Assembly (NCBI RefSeq): GCF_900142465.1 | Contig: NZ_FRAX01000003.1 | Coordinates: 1-64,000, forward strand | Origin: Fibrobacter sp. UWH6 | GTDB lineage: Bacteria; Fibrobacterota; Fibrobacteria; Fibrobacterales; Fibrobacteraceae | DNA length: 64,000 nt | Direction: 5' to 3' | In this document: piece by piece, positions 6,572 through 14,727 of the stretch | Layout: each line of letters begins with the position of its first letter | Numbering within the stretch: the stretch's first letter is position 1 | Translations under genes and position numbers: made by a program | Notes under the pieces: generated by a model | The model's database searches: none | The model's input: the letters and a program-made list of their open reading frames with translations, nothing else | What the model was told of the DNA's origin: nothing

Positions 6572-7435
6572 ATGGTCTTCAATTCTCGCAACAGTTTCAA
6601 CAAGCGTCCGCAACAGGGTAAGCCATCCTTTGGAAAAACCGCCAACAAGTTTGGCGGAGGCGCTCACGGCGTTGCCCGCGTTATTAGCAAGCGGGGTTAC
6701 TGCAGCCGAAGCAAGGCCGAAATGCTTGTACGTGAAGGCCGCGTCACCCTGAACGGTCGCATCATCCACGACCCCGAAACTCCTGCCCGTGAAAGCGACG
6801 AAATCATCATCAACGGCAAGCGCATCGAAGCCAACGCCAAAGTGTACTTCATGATGAACAAGCCCCGGGGAATCGTCACCACGGCAAACGACGAAAAGGG
6901 ACGCGCCACCGTCATGGAAGTTTTCGCAGAGCAATACCGCAAAATGTATTCGGGCAAGGAACCGCCCCACATCTCGCCGGTGGGCCGCCTAGACGCAGCC
7001 AGCGAAGGGTTGCTATTGTTCACCAACGATACTGAGTGGGCCAACCGCATTCTGGACCCCCGCAAATCAGACGAGAGACCAGAGGCGAGAGACGAGAGCG
7101 CAGGCACAGGCATCCACAAGAAAATTTACCGCGTGCAGACCAAGGGCAAGCCCACCGCCGAAGACCTTCACAAAATGGAAGAGGGCTTTATAGTTCCGCC
7201 CCGCGTTTTCGGGGAATCCGAAGAATTCATGCACGCCAAGCAGGCCGTCCTCCACACCGAAGGCGAAAAGAACTGCTGGCTAGAAATCACATTGACCGAA
7301 GGCAAGAACCGCGAAATTCGCCGCATGCTAGCCCACTTAGGCTACGAGGTTCTCCGCCTGGTCCGCATTCAGATTGATGAATTTATTTTAGGCGACCTTA
7401 AACCAGGTTGCATCAAGGAAATCCAGATTTCCTAA
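6572..7435 (+). CDS. RsuA/RluB-family 23S rRNA pseudouridine synthase with an in-frame repeat insertion
   Basis: 287 residues from the ATG at 6572; an in-frame ATG at 6557 lies inside a dispersed repeat and is less likely. After a basic disordered tail (1-33) comes an S4 RNA-binding domain (about 34-85: RVISKRGYCSRSKAEMLV), then the catalytic domain with MNKPRGIVTT and GRLDAASEGLLLF, where Asp 141 is the expected nucleophile. LTEGKNREIRRML near the end is the family signature of RluB/RluE/RluF/RsuA. Residues 166-179 (SDERPEARDESAGT) interrupt the usual RKG-to-YRV loop and are encoded by five 7-bp repeat units (7068-7102). The loop lies away from the active-site motif, so the enzyme is probably still functional. 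Confidence 0.9.
   Translation: MVFNSRNSFNKRPQQGKPSFGKTANKFGGGAHGVARVISKRGYCSRSKAEMLVREGRVTLNGRIIHDPETPARESDEIIINGKRIEANAKVYFMMNKPRGIVTTANDEKGRATVMEVFAEQYRKMYSGKEPPHISPVGRLDAASEGLLLFTNDTEWANRILDPRKSDERPEARDESAGTGIHKKIYRVQTKGKPTAEDLHKMEEGFIVPPRVFGESEEFMHAKQAVLHTEGEKNCWLEITLTEGKNREIRRMLAHLGYEVLRLVRIQIDEFILGDLKPGCIKEIQIS
7068..7102 (+). repeat. Heptad array inside a coding region
   Basis: Five consecutive 7-bp units: cagacga, gagacca, gaggcga, gagacga, gagcgca. It keeps the frame of the pseudouridine synthase with neighbouring bases and encodes a charged, presumably flexible insert. Confidence 0.75.
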
Positions 7436-7456
7436 AAGCAGAATAGAGCCATTTCT

Positions 7457-7600
7457 ATGGCAATCCAAAAACGAGTTAAATGGAATGGAAACCAGGATGA
7501 CGTCCAAAGCCCACCAGCAAAGGAACAGGAACAAATCATTGCCAGGCAGCAAATGATTTTTACAGCCATTCCCCTCAACATATTCGAAGGCCTTAAATAA
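7457..7600 (+). CDS. Possible 47-residue protein, unknown
   Basis: An open frame MAIQKRVKWNGNQDDVQ...NIFEGLK fills the gap between the pseudouridine synthase and the convergent ftsE, overlapping the ftsE stop by eight bases. Composition is Gln- and Lys-rich with a hydrophobic end, and codon choice is not obviously coding. There is no good ribosome binding site (agag ten bases upstream). It may be a small protein or chance; no family is recognised. Confidence 0.3.
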   Translation: MAIQKRVKWNGNQDDVQSPPAKEQEQIIARQQMIFTAIPLNIFEGLK

Positions 7601-8282
7601 TATCGCGATTGAGCAGTTCGCCGTGATCAAGAGTCAGACGGCGGAAAGTGCTGTTCATGTAGAAGTCGGGATTATGGGTTGCCATCAAAACGGTAGTGCC
7701 GCGGGCATTGATTTCCTTAAAAATCTTGAACACCTCTTCGGCGTTTTTCGGGTCAAGGTTTCCAGTAGGTTCGTCAGCCAGCAACAAGTACGGGTTATGC
7801 ACCATGGCGCGGGCGATGGCCACACGCTGCTGTTCACCGCCAGACAATGTGTAAGGCATGGCAAAACGCTTCTGACTGATACCCACCAAAGCCAAGGCGT
7901 CAAAAACGGCGGCGTTAATCTTGTTGTTGGGAGTGCCCACAATACGCAGGGCCAAGGCCACATTTTCAAAAACATTGCGATCCGGCAACAGCTTAAAGTC
8001 CTGGAAGATGATACCCATCTTGCGACGCAGCGCCTGGATATTCTTGTCGGGAGTGTTCTTGCTATCGTAAAGGCAATCGCCGGTAAACTTCACCATGACC
8101 TGTCCACCACGTTCATCGTCAGGGCGTTCGTCCATGTAAATCAGCTTCAACAGCGTAGACTTACCGGCACCGGAATGACCCGTCAAGAACACAAACTCAC
8201 CCTTGTGAATACGGAAAGAAACGTTGGAAAGAGCTTTCCAGTTTTCTTCGTAAGACTTGGTGACGTGGTTAAAATGAATCAT
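7593..8282 (-). CDS. ftsE: Cell-division ABC-type ATP-binding protein FtsE
   Basis: 229 residues, normal for FtsE. Walker A is GHSGAGKST (about 35-43), the signature is LSGGEQQR, and Walker B is LLLADEPTGNLD. The N-terminus MIHFNHVTKSYEENWKALSNVSF and FQDFKLLPDRNVFENVA are characteristic of FtsE rather than of import ABC proteins. FtsE works with the membrane protein FtsX to control peptidoglycan hydrolases at the septum. Unusually, no ftsX follows: the next 157 bases downstream hold at most a 47-codon frame on the other strand. It is the last gene of hrpA - lipoprotein - surA - ftsE, with a 16-base gap from surA. Confidence 0.93.
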   Translation of the reverse strand: MIHFNHVTKSYEENWKALSNVSFRIHKGEFVFLTGHSGAGKSTLLKLIYMDERPDDERGGQVMVKFTGDCLYDSKNTPDKNIQALRRKMGIIFQDFKLLPDRNVFENVALALRIVGTPNNKINAAVFDALALVGISQKRFAMPYTLSGGEQQRVAIARAMVHNPYLLLADEPTGNLDPKNAEEVFKIFKEINARGTTVLMATHNPDFYMNSTFRRLTLDHGELLNRDII

Positions 8283-8298
8283 GGTTCAGCAAAAAAAA

Positions 8299-9582
8299 TT
8301 ATTCGGTCATACGGATTTCCACATGGACTTCCTCACGCCACTTCTTAATGAGTGCGCCGAGTTTTTCGTTTTCCATGTGGGTAGCACACATCTGTTCGAT
8401 CTTGCCGTAATCTTCTTCCAGAGTCAGTTCACGAATCTGGCGGGAATCATCCAGGCGGAACAGATGGTAGGCACCATCAATCAGCACCGGTTCAGAAACC
8501 TGACCTACTTCCAAGTTAGAGACGGGATCTACATAGGCAGGAACCATTTCGCTCTTCTGGAACCAGCCCAGGCGACCACCGGCAAAGTTGCTGGCCTTGT
8601 CTTCGCTGAACTTACGGGCAGCCTTGCCAAAATCTTCGGCAGACTTGATAGACTTATGAAGAGAGTCGGCGCGAGCCAGAATGTCGGCACTGTCCTTGGC
8701 AGAGGGAATGGTATAGAGCAAAATCTGTGCGGAACGAACGCCGTCTTCCTTACGACCGAGAACGCGAGGAATATGCCAACCCAGAGAAGTCTTTACCGGG
8801 CTTGCAGAATACTGACCGTTCTTCAGCTGATCCAGGGCGCGTTCAAATACAGGGTCCAGCTGACCGCGCTTGTAATAACCCAGGTCACCGCCCTTGGCAG
8901 CGGCAGTATCCTGAGAGTGGGCCTTGGCCAAAAGTTCAAAGCTCATACCCAAGTTCAGGGTATCGATCAAGGCTTCGGCCAACTTCTTCACGGAGTCCAC
9001 AATGGCGGCATCGGGAACAATGGGTATCTGAATATGGCTCAGCAAGACGCAATTATACTGCGGCGGCAGAGAATCCTTATAGGCAGCGTAGAAGGCATCC
9101 ACTTCCTTCTTGGTGGGATTGATGGAGCCAACATGACGCTGACGGACACGGCTCATTTCGATATGGCCACGAATCTGTTTGGCCAGCTGGTCGCGGTACT
9201 GAGCCATGCTAATCCCCAGCTGGGCACGGATTGCCTTTTCCAAAGTGGCCAAGTTGGTGTTCTGGCTAGAAGCCAACTGCTGCAAGTGGGCCGTCACACG
9301 CTGATCTACTTCGGCGTCAGACACCACAATGGAATCGCGGTCGATTCGAGAAAGCAGAACCTTTTCTTCGATAAGCTGATCCAGCACATACTTACGCTGA
9401 TCCGCTTCGCTCATGGCAGAGCCTTCAGGTGTTTCCTGATACCGATAAAGGCTGCTCAAATATTCGGAACGCATAATAGGTTTGCCGTCTACAACTGCTG
9501 CAACCCCTTCCATCAAGACCGGTTCTGCAGAAGCCAAGGAAGCCACAGCACACAACGCCAACAAAATCAAACGGAACTTCAT
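8299..9582 (-). CDS. surA: SurA-like periplasmic peptidyl-prolyl isomerase and chaperone
   Basis: About 427 residues. Signal peptide MKFRLILLALCAVASLASA; the third of three consecutive ATGs is chosen because AAGG lies seven bases before it. A SurA N-terminal chaperone region (about 22-170: EGVAAVVDGKPIMRSEYL, then QLIEEKVLLSRI) is followed by two parvulin domains: one around 180-280 (LLSHIQIPIV, AKGGDLGYYKRGQLDPVFE) and one around 285-385 (SAQILLYTI, AGGRLGWFQKSEMVP). SurA escorts unfolded outer-membrane proteins to the BAM complex, relevant for the many surface proteins encoded nearby. It lies just behind a second SurA/PrsA-like lipoprotein gene. Confidence 0.9.
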   Translation of the reverse strand: MKFRLILLALCAVASLASAEPVLMEGVAAVVDGKPIMRSEYLSSLYRYQETPEGSAMSEADQRKYVLDQLIEEKVLLSRIDRDSIVVSDAEVDQRVTAHLQQLASSQNTNLATLEKAIRAQLGISMAQYRDQLAKQIRGHIEMSRVRQRHVGSINPTKKEVDAFYAAYKDSLPPQYNCVLLSHIQIPIVPDAAIVDSVKKLAEALIDTLNLGMSFELLAKAHSQDTAAAKGGDLGYYKRGQLDPVFERALDQLKNGQYSASPVKTSLGWHIPRVLGRKEDGVRSAQILLYTIPSAKDSADILARADSLHKSIKSAEDFGKAARKFSEDKASNFAGGRLGWFQKSEMVPAYVDPVSNLEVGQVSEPVLIDGAYHLFRLDDSRQIRELTLEEDYGKIEQMCATHMENEKLGALIKKWREEVHVEIRMTE

Positions 9583-9593
9583 CATCATACCTT

Positions 9594-10430
9594 TTATTGT
9601 TCCTTTCCACTAAAAACATTCATCTGTGAAAAAATGGGGCGAGCCTTTTTCCATTCCTTTTTCAGTCGGTCCATCACCACCTTCTGATGTTCCACCCAGG
9701 CGCGATCAGCCACATCGTTAGCCACTTCGGCATAGGGCAGCACATCGGCAGAATCCAGGCGAGAAAGAACCACGGCCATCTTGAGGGAACCACCGCAATA
9801 CTTCATGCGGGTCAGGCTACCCACAGACACACTATCTAGAGACGGAATGGTGCAACTGTCCGGCGTCACTGCCACAGAGTCAAAAGTCTCGTACTTCTTA
9901 ACCAGGTAATGGGGGCCCGGAACGGAATCGTAAACCGTATTCTTGTGGCCCTTGTAATAAGTGTCAGCGCTCTGCCAATCCTTGAAGTAAATCAGGAAGC
10001 CAGAAATGGTGGTCTTACCACGGAGGAACAAATCCTGATGATTGGTATAGTAGTCCAGGCGTTCGCCATCGCCCACCATCATGGTATCTGCAAAAGTCTG
10101 AAGGAAGTGATCCACGACAATCTTTCGAACTGTCTTTTCGATCTGGTACTGGAGCACGGTATCTTCCAGCACGTTGTTGGCCAAGGCTTCCTGGTAAATG
10201 GTTTCTTCATTAATCCAGTGTTCCAGGAAAGAAAGCTTTTGACGGTTGTCCCAGGAATCCCAATCCGGAGCCATGCGGCGCACGTCGGAATCCTGCAACT
10301 TAGATTCGCCAACAGAAACAATCACAGAATCATTCTTGCCCAAACTAAAGGGCAAATCACAAGCAGTCAGCGTAAGGGCGGCAAGGCCCATCACGCAAGA
10401 AATACAAAAATTGCGGAAATTAAATTTCAT
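9594..10430 (-). CDS. Lipoprotein related to SurA/PrsA chaperones, PPIase domain degenerate
   Basis: 278 residues from MKFNFRNF. The signal ends at ALTLTAC, giving lipidation at Cys 24. Residues 34-140 resemble the SurA N-terminal helical domain (VIVSVGESKLQDSDVRRM, FLEHWINEETIYQEALAN), the hallmark of membrane-linked foldases. A parvulin-like stretch follows (about 140-230) but lacks the Gly-Gly-Asp/Gly-Trp signature seen in the neighbouring SurA, so isomerase activity is doubtful. The gap to surA is five bases, arguing for one transcript and a paired role in outer-membrane protein folding. It is divergent enough to be Fibrobacter-specific. Confidence 0.75.
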   Translation of the reverse strand: MKFNFRNFCISCVMGLAALTLTACDLPFSLGKNDSVIVSVGESKLQDSDVRRMAPDWDSWDNRQKLSFLEHWINEETIYQEALANNVLEDTVLQYQIEKTVRKIVVDHFLQTFADTMMVGDGERLDYYTNHQDLFLRGKTTISGFLIYFKDWQSADTYYKGHKNTVYDSVPGPHYLVKKYETFDSVAVTPDSCTIPSLDSVSVGSLTRMKYCGGSLKMAVVLSRLDSADVLPYAEVANDVADRAWVEHQKVVMDRLKKEWKKARPIFSQMNVFSGKEQ

Positions 10431-10468
10431 CGGACACAATTTAGAAAATTACGTCCTTCCAAACCACG

Positions 10469-13400
10469 TTAAAGACGGCCAAATCGGCCCTTTAGCTTAG
10501 CCAAAGCGTCCACTTCAACCACTTCTTCGGAATCGTCGCCTTTCCGCTTGAAACGAACAATCTCGAAATCTTCCAGCATGGCCTTAGCCTGCAAGAAAAG
10601 TTCCGGGAATTCAGCATCATCGCTATTCTTGCGTTCAATTTGAGAAAGCAGGTCACGAGCCGCCTTCAGCTCATGATCCTTCATAAAGCGAGCCTTGAGG
10701 TACGGGCGGAACAAGTCGCGAAGAGCGCGGGCATCCAGTTCACGGGCCGGAGTCCCGGCCGAATCTATGGGATGGACGTCACGACGGGTTCCGCTAACTT
10801 TTTGATCAAGAGAATGATCCAGCAAATTGCCAAGCGCCTGAACGCGGTCAAACAAAGCGTTATCTTGTTGGTAAAGAGCCGCAATTTTATTCACCACGAA
10901 TCCCGCAGCATCAACCGCATGATCGTGGCCCTGACGCATGGCCACACTGAAATTCTTCAGAATGTCCCAAGCCTTGACAAAAGCATTTCCGCCAAGGAGG
11001 CCTGCTTCGTAAGTCCCACGAACGAGGGCCAGACGAATTTCTTCGTCTTCACTGCGAGTAGTGTTTGCCAAATTCCTGAAATCAGAAATTTTCTTGCCGC
11101 GGGAAAATTCCAGCCCCGTAAAACGGGTACAGCGATTAGCGTCCAGACCGTCTGCGTTAAGGGATTTCGCCACCCAGATTTTAAGGGCCGTCTTGAAGCC
11201 GTCGGAATAGAGGCCGCCCGTTTCCAGCATATTCAGGCGGTCCGCAACAAGGTCAGCTGCCCCCGCAGCAGAACCCGTCCCGGAATTAGCCATCGAGCCC
11301 CGTTCCAGACGCTTGCGGAAATCCTGCCAGAAAGTCGATTCCTCGGGAGCCATCAAGGCAGACTCTCCCAGGCGCCAACCAAAGCGCAAGTTCTCCAGCG
11401 GGAAATCGATACCGAAAGTCACCACCACCGGACGCACCGCCAGGAACAGGCGGTAGCTTCCCCACTCCGGAGAAAGTTCCAGCGGGAACTTTTCTTCTAC
11501 ACCCTGCTTAAACACCTTAAGATGCAAGCGCAGATGATTTTCACGTTCCGGAGTTACGGTAGGAATATCGCAGTCCAACTGTTTAATTTCAGCCAAAGCC
11601 TCGTACAGGCACAGCAGCGGAGCCTTATGGGGATTGTTCACCAGCTTTTCGCAGAAGGCATCATCAATCTGAGTACGTCTGCCTTCCAGGTACTTCTTGG
11701 CAGACTTGGGCATTTCGCGAACGATGGATTCCACCATCCACTCACGCCATTGATGAATAGAAAGCGCCAAAGTAGCCGGAGAAGTTTCCGTGAGCAAGTC
11801 ATAGGGGAATCTCAAGGTAATGCCGTCGCAATCCTTGGTGGCGTCGAAAACCATTTCGCCGGTCACCACACGTTCCTTACCGCGAGTCAATTCCATAATG
11901 CGGAACTGTTCTACAGAACCGCCCAATTCCGCCTGAGGCTTTTCTTCGTGCTTCCTGGCGGCACGGGGATCATTACCGCGACCCTTTAAGGCACCATCCA
12001 GCAAATCGCCGAACTTTCCAAGACTGCGGTCCCCGCTAGACTGCAAGGCAACGCCCATCTTTTCGTCTAGCTGATCCAGCCAGAATTTCGCATCGAATTT
12101 TAGCCACTGGTCGCCAGACTCTTCCAAATACTTTTTCAAGGTCCTGATGGAATTAACCTTAGGTGCAATACGCACATAATAGTCCACCAGGGCATCTTCG
12201 CTGGGAGCCAGACCAAACTGACGCTTACGGGCTTCCAGGGCATGCAAATCTTCCACCACACGTTCATTGTGGACCATGAAGGGGAAGGGCCTTGCCATCT
12301 CGCCCACCACAACCGCTTCGCGCCAGAAGATCTGGCAGCATTCTTCAGGGTTCACGCGGGCATAATCCACACGGTGACCGCGGCTAATCACAAGACCGCG
12401 GAAGGTCACTTCTTCAACAGCTTCTACAAAGCCTCGTTCCTTGTTCCACACCGGCGCATACCAGCGGCGGGTGCAGAAAGGTTCCGCCACCTGCATAATC
12501 CATTCAGGCTTGATTTCTGCGCCCTTGGTCAAGAAGATTCGGCTGGTTTCGCGAACTTCGGCGCTGAACAGCCATTCCACACTCTTGCCATACAGATCGC
12601 TACCCGGGAACACGTGAGTTTCACGACCGCTTACCAGGCGGTAGCAACCGTTCTCGATATCACGGCGGGCAATACCGCCCAAGAAACCGCTGAGCAAGGC
12701 AATGTGCAAATTGTCCTGATGGAACTTGTCTGGCGGGCAAATGCGGCTTTCGAACTTGGCATCCAGAATTCGTCCGAACTGTTCGTACAAATCGATCCAT
12801 TCGCGGCAACGCAAAAAATGCAGACTCATCTTGTCGCAGAACTTGCGCAACTTGTTCCAGGATTTCTGATCGGTATCCCAGGCTTCGCAGAAAGCATTCC
12901 ACATGCACACATAGGTGATAAAATCGCTCTTGTGTCCCGCAAACTTTCGATGGAGTCCGCGAACACGACCGCGTTCCGGCTCCTCGTTAGGAACCACTCG
13001 CGGATCCTGAATAGAAAGGGCGGCGCACACAATAAGGGCCGGCTGCAAAACACCAGCATCACGAGCACGCAGCAGCACCGCAGACAAAGCCACATCCATA
13101 GGCAGCTTCGTCATATCGCGGCCCAACTTCGTCACATGACCGCTGGCATTATCCGCCGTCAGGGCACCCAGTTCAAACAGAGTCTTATAGGCGCCACGGA
13201 ACGCAGAATGAGGCGGAGCCTGCAAGAAAGGGAAACTTTCCATTTCAAGGCCAAGACTGCGCAATTGCAGCACCACGTTGGCCAAATTGCTTCGGCGAAT
13301 TTCCGGTTCCGTAAAGTCGTCACGCTTTTCAAAATTCTCGGGAGAATAAAGTCGAATGCAGACACCGGGCTTCACACGGCCCGCACGACCTGTACGCTGA

Positions 13401-14461
13401 CGGGCGCTAGCCTTGGAAACCTCTTCCACAGGCAAGCCCTGAATTCGGGACTGGGCGTTGTAACGTGAAATTCGAGCCATACCCGTATCCACCACGTAGG
13501 CGATACCGGGAATCGTCAGGGAAGTTTCAGCAATGTTTGTGGCAAGAACGACACGGGTCTTGCTGGTACTCTTGAAAATGCGGCGCTGTTCATCGGGGCT
13601 CATGCGGCCATACAGCGGCAAAATATCAAAGCTGGCGGCATCCAGATCCGGCTTCAATTCGTTGGCCAAATCCTGAATATCACGTTCCGTCGGCAAGAAG
13701 CAAAGCAGATGGTCGCGATGGCGGCTTTCCAGATCCAGAATGGCATCGCGGGCTTCTTCTATGAGACCGGAGTCCCCCTTGCCAGAGGCATCACGGCGAT
13801 CATCGTCGTCATCATCCCAAGGTCCGCGGAAACCATCCCTCGGTTTGCTCTTCTGCACCGCATCCCGGAAGTAATATTCCACTTCTACAGGGAACGTGCG
13901 GCCTTCCGCTTCCAGCACACAGCTGTTATCATAGAACTTCTCGAAGAGGGCCGCATCCAAGGTGGCAGAAGCCACAATCAGCTTAAACTCGGGACGCGCC
14001 TTCAGCACCGACTTGAAAATCCCCAGCAGGATATCGATGTTCAAGGAGCGTTCGTGAGCTTCGTCAATCACGATGGCGGAGTACTGCTTAAAAAGTCTGT
14101 CGCGACGGAATTCCTGAAGCAGGATACCATCGGTCATGACCTTGACAGGAGCATCATTGGTTCCCTGTTCCCAGAAACGGATCTTGGTGCTGACCAGTTC
14201 ATCCGCCTTCAGTTCCTCACGCAGGCGGTCTGCAATAGACATAGCCGCCAAGCGACGAGGTTCCGTCACGCCGATCTTGAAATCACCACCCTTGGTGATT
14301 AAATACTCCAGCAGGAATTTCGGTAACTGGGTAGACTTACCGGATCCCGTATCCGCCTTGACGATCACAACCTGATGTTTTTCAAGTAGCTTAAAAAACT
14401 CCTCCCGTTTCTGAACAACGGGAAGCTCCGGGTACTCAATCTTTAAAGCAGTAAGATCCAT
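10469..14461 (-). CDS. hrpA: ATP-dependent RNA helicase HrpA
   Basis: 1330 residues, the size of bacterial HrpA. RecA domain 1 has ADTGSGKST (Lys 42) and VIDEAHERS (Asp 133 - His 136). Domain 2 carries ATNIAETSLTIPGI and QRTGRAGRV. Ratchet/OB-type regions and the long HrpA-specific C-terminal region follow. HrpA is a DEAH-box 3'-5' helicase linked to rescue of stalled or colliding ribosomes. An acidic, Arg-rich insertion (about 205-235, PWDDDDDDRRD) lies between the two RecA motifs and is probably a surface loop. There is no ribosome binding site; a heptad array begins six bases upstream and offers a CATAAT box seven bases before the ATG. Confidence 0.95.
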   Translation of the reverse strand: MDLTALKIEYPELPVVQKREEFFKLLEKHQVVIVKADTGSGKSTQLPKFLLEYLITKGGDFKIGVTEPRRLAAMSIADRLREELKADELVSTKIRFWEQGTNDAPVKVMTDGILLQEFRRDRLFKQYSAIVIDEAHERSLNIDILLGIFKSVLKARPEFKLIVASATLDAALFEKFYDNSCVLEAEGRTFPVEVEYYFRDAVQKSKPRDGFRGPWDDDDDDRRDASGKGDSGLIEEARDAILDLESRHRDHLLCFLPTERDIQDLANELKPDLDAASFDILPLYGRMSPDEQRRIFKSTSKTRVVLATNIAETSLTIPGIAYVVDTGMARISRYNAQSRIQGLPVEEVSKASARQRTGRAGRVKPGVCIRLYSPENFEKRDDFTEPEIRRSNLANVVLQLRSLGLEMESFPFLQAPPHSAFRGAYKTLFELGALTADNASGHVTKLGRDMTKLPMDVALSAVLLRARDAGVLQPALIVCAALSIQDPRVVPNEEPERGRVRGLHRKFAGHKSDFITYVCMWNAFCEAWDTDQKSWNKLRKFCDKMSLHFLRCREWIDLYEQFGRILDAKFESRICPPDKFHQDNLHIALLSGFLGGIARRDIENGCYRLVSGRETHVFPGSDLYGKSVEWLFSAEVRETSRIFLTKGAEIKPEWIMQVAEPFCTRRWYAPVWNKERGFVEAVEEVTFRGLVISRGHRVDYARVNPEECCQIFWREAVVVGEMARPFPFMVHNERVVEDLHALEARKRQFGLAPSEDALVDYYVRIAPKVNSIRTLKKYLEESGDQWLKFDAKFWLDQLDEKMGVALQSSGDRSLGKFGDLLDGALKGRGNDPRAARKHEEKPQAELGGSVEQFRIMELTRGKERVVTGEMVFDATKDCDGITLRFPYDLLTETSPATLALSIHQWREWMVESIVREMPKSAKKYLEGRRTQIDDAFCEKLVNNPHKAPLLCLYEALAEIKQLDCDIPTVTPERENHLRLHLKVFKQGVEEKFPLELSPEWGSYRLFLAVRPVVVTFGIDFPLENLRFGWRLGESALMAPEESTFWQDFRKRLERGSMANSGTGSAAGAADLVADRLNMLETGGLYSDGFKTALKIWVAKSLNADGLDANRCTRFTGLEFSRGKKISDFRNLANTTRSEDEEIRLALVRGTYEAGLLGGNAFVKAWDILKNFSVAMRQGHDHAVDAAGFVVNKIAALYQQDNALFDRVQALGNLLDHSLDQKVSGTRRDVHPIDSAGTPARELDARALRDLFRPYLKARFMKDHELKAARDLLSQIERKNSDDAEFPELFLQAKAMLEDFEIVRFKRKGDDSEEVVEVDALAKLKGRFGRL

Positions 14462-14467
14462 CAGAAC

Positions 14468-14562
14468 AATTATGAATTATGAATTATGAAGTATGAGTTA
14501 CGAGAATCCTATGGCATGGTCCAGCCAAGATCACCTATCTCATAATTCGTACTTTGTAATTC
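14468..14562. repeat. Mirrored heptad arrays upstream of hrpA
   Basis: Left array 14468-14502: aattatg three times, aagtatg, agttacg. Right array 14535-14562: ctatctc, ataattc, gtacttt, gtaattc. The right arm read in reverse (gaattac, aaagtac, gaattat, gagatag) matches the left unit by unit, so the arms can pair around a 32-base core. It is bounded by the hrpA start on one side and a perfect hairpin on the other. Confidence 0.8.
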
Positions 14563-14592
14563 AAAGATTAAAACCGCCGGTTTTAATCTTTG
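14562..14592 (-). terminator. 14-bp hairpin overlapping the end of the zinc-ribbon gene
   Basis: CAAAGATTAAAACC (14562-14575) pairs perfectly with GGTTTTAATCTTTG (14579-14592) around a 3-base loop. On the minus strand it includes the last codons and stop of the zinc-ribbon gene and is the probable end of the rfbD transcript. There is no uninterrupted T tract afterwards, so termination strength is uncertain. Confidence 0.55.
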
Positions 14593-14726
14593 ATATGTCC
14601 ACACTTGTCGCAGGTGAACTTGTAGCTGTTATCCGGATCCACCACCATGACGCCGTCGCATTCGGGGCATTCACAGGGGAGTTCACCGGGCATTACTTCG
14701 CGATAGGTTTCTTTTTCTTCGTTCAT
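14583..14726 (-). CDS. 47-residue zinc-ribbon protein
   Basis: A short but convincing gene: MNEEKETYREVMPGELPCE... with a CPEC knuckle (Cys 20 and 23, plus Cys 18) and a second knuckle CDKCGH (Cys 39, 42), 15 residues apart and separated by an aromatic strand (YKFTC). That is the geometry of a single zinc ribbon. The start lies one base after the rfbD stop, so it is probably co-translated with it. The role is unknown; such ribbons bind nucleic acid or protein partners. Its stop is buried in a strong hairpin. Confidence 0.7.
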   Translation of the reverse strand: MNEEKETYREVMPGELPCECPECDGVMVVDPDNSYKFTCDKCGHIKD

Positions 14727-14727
14727 T

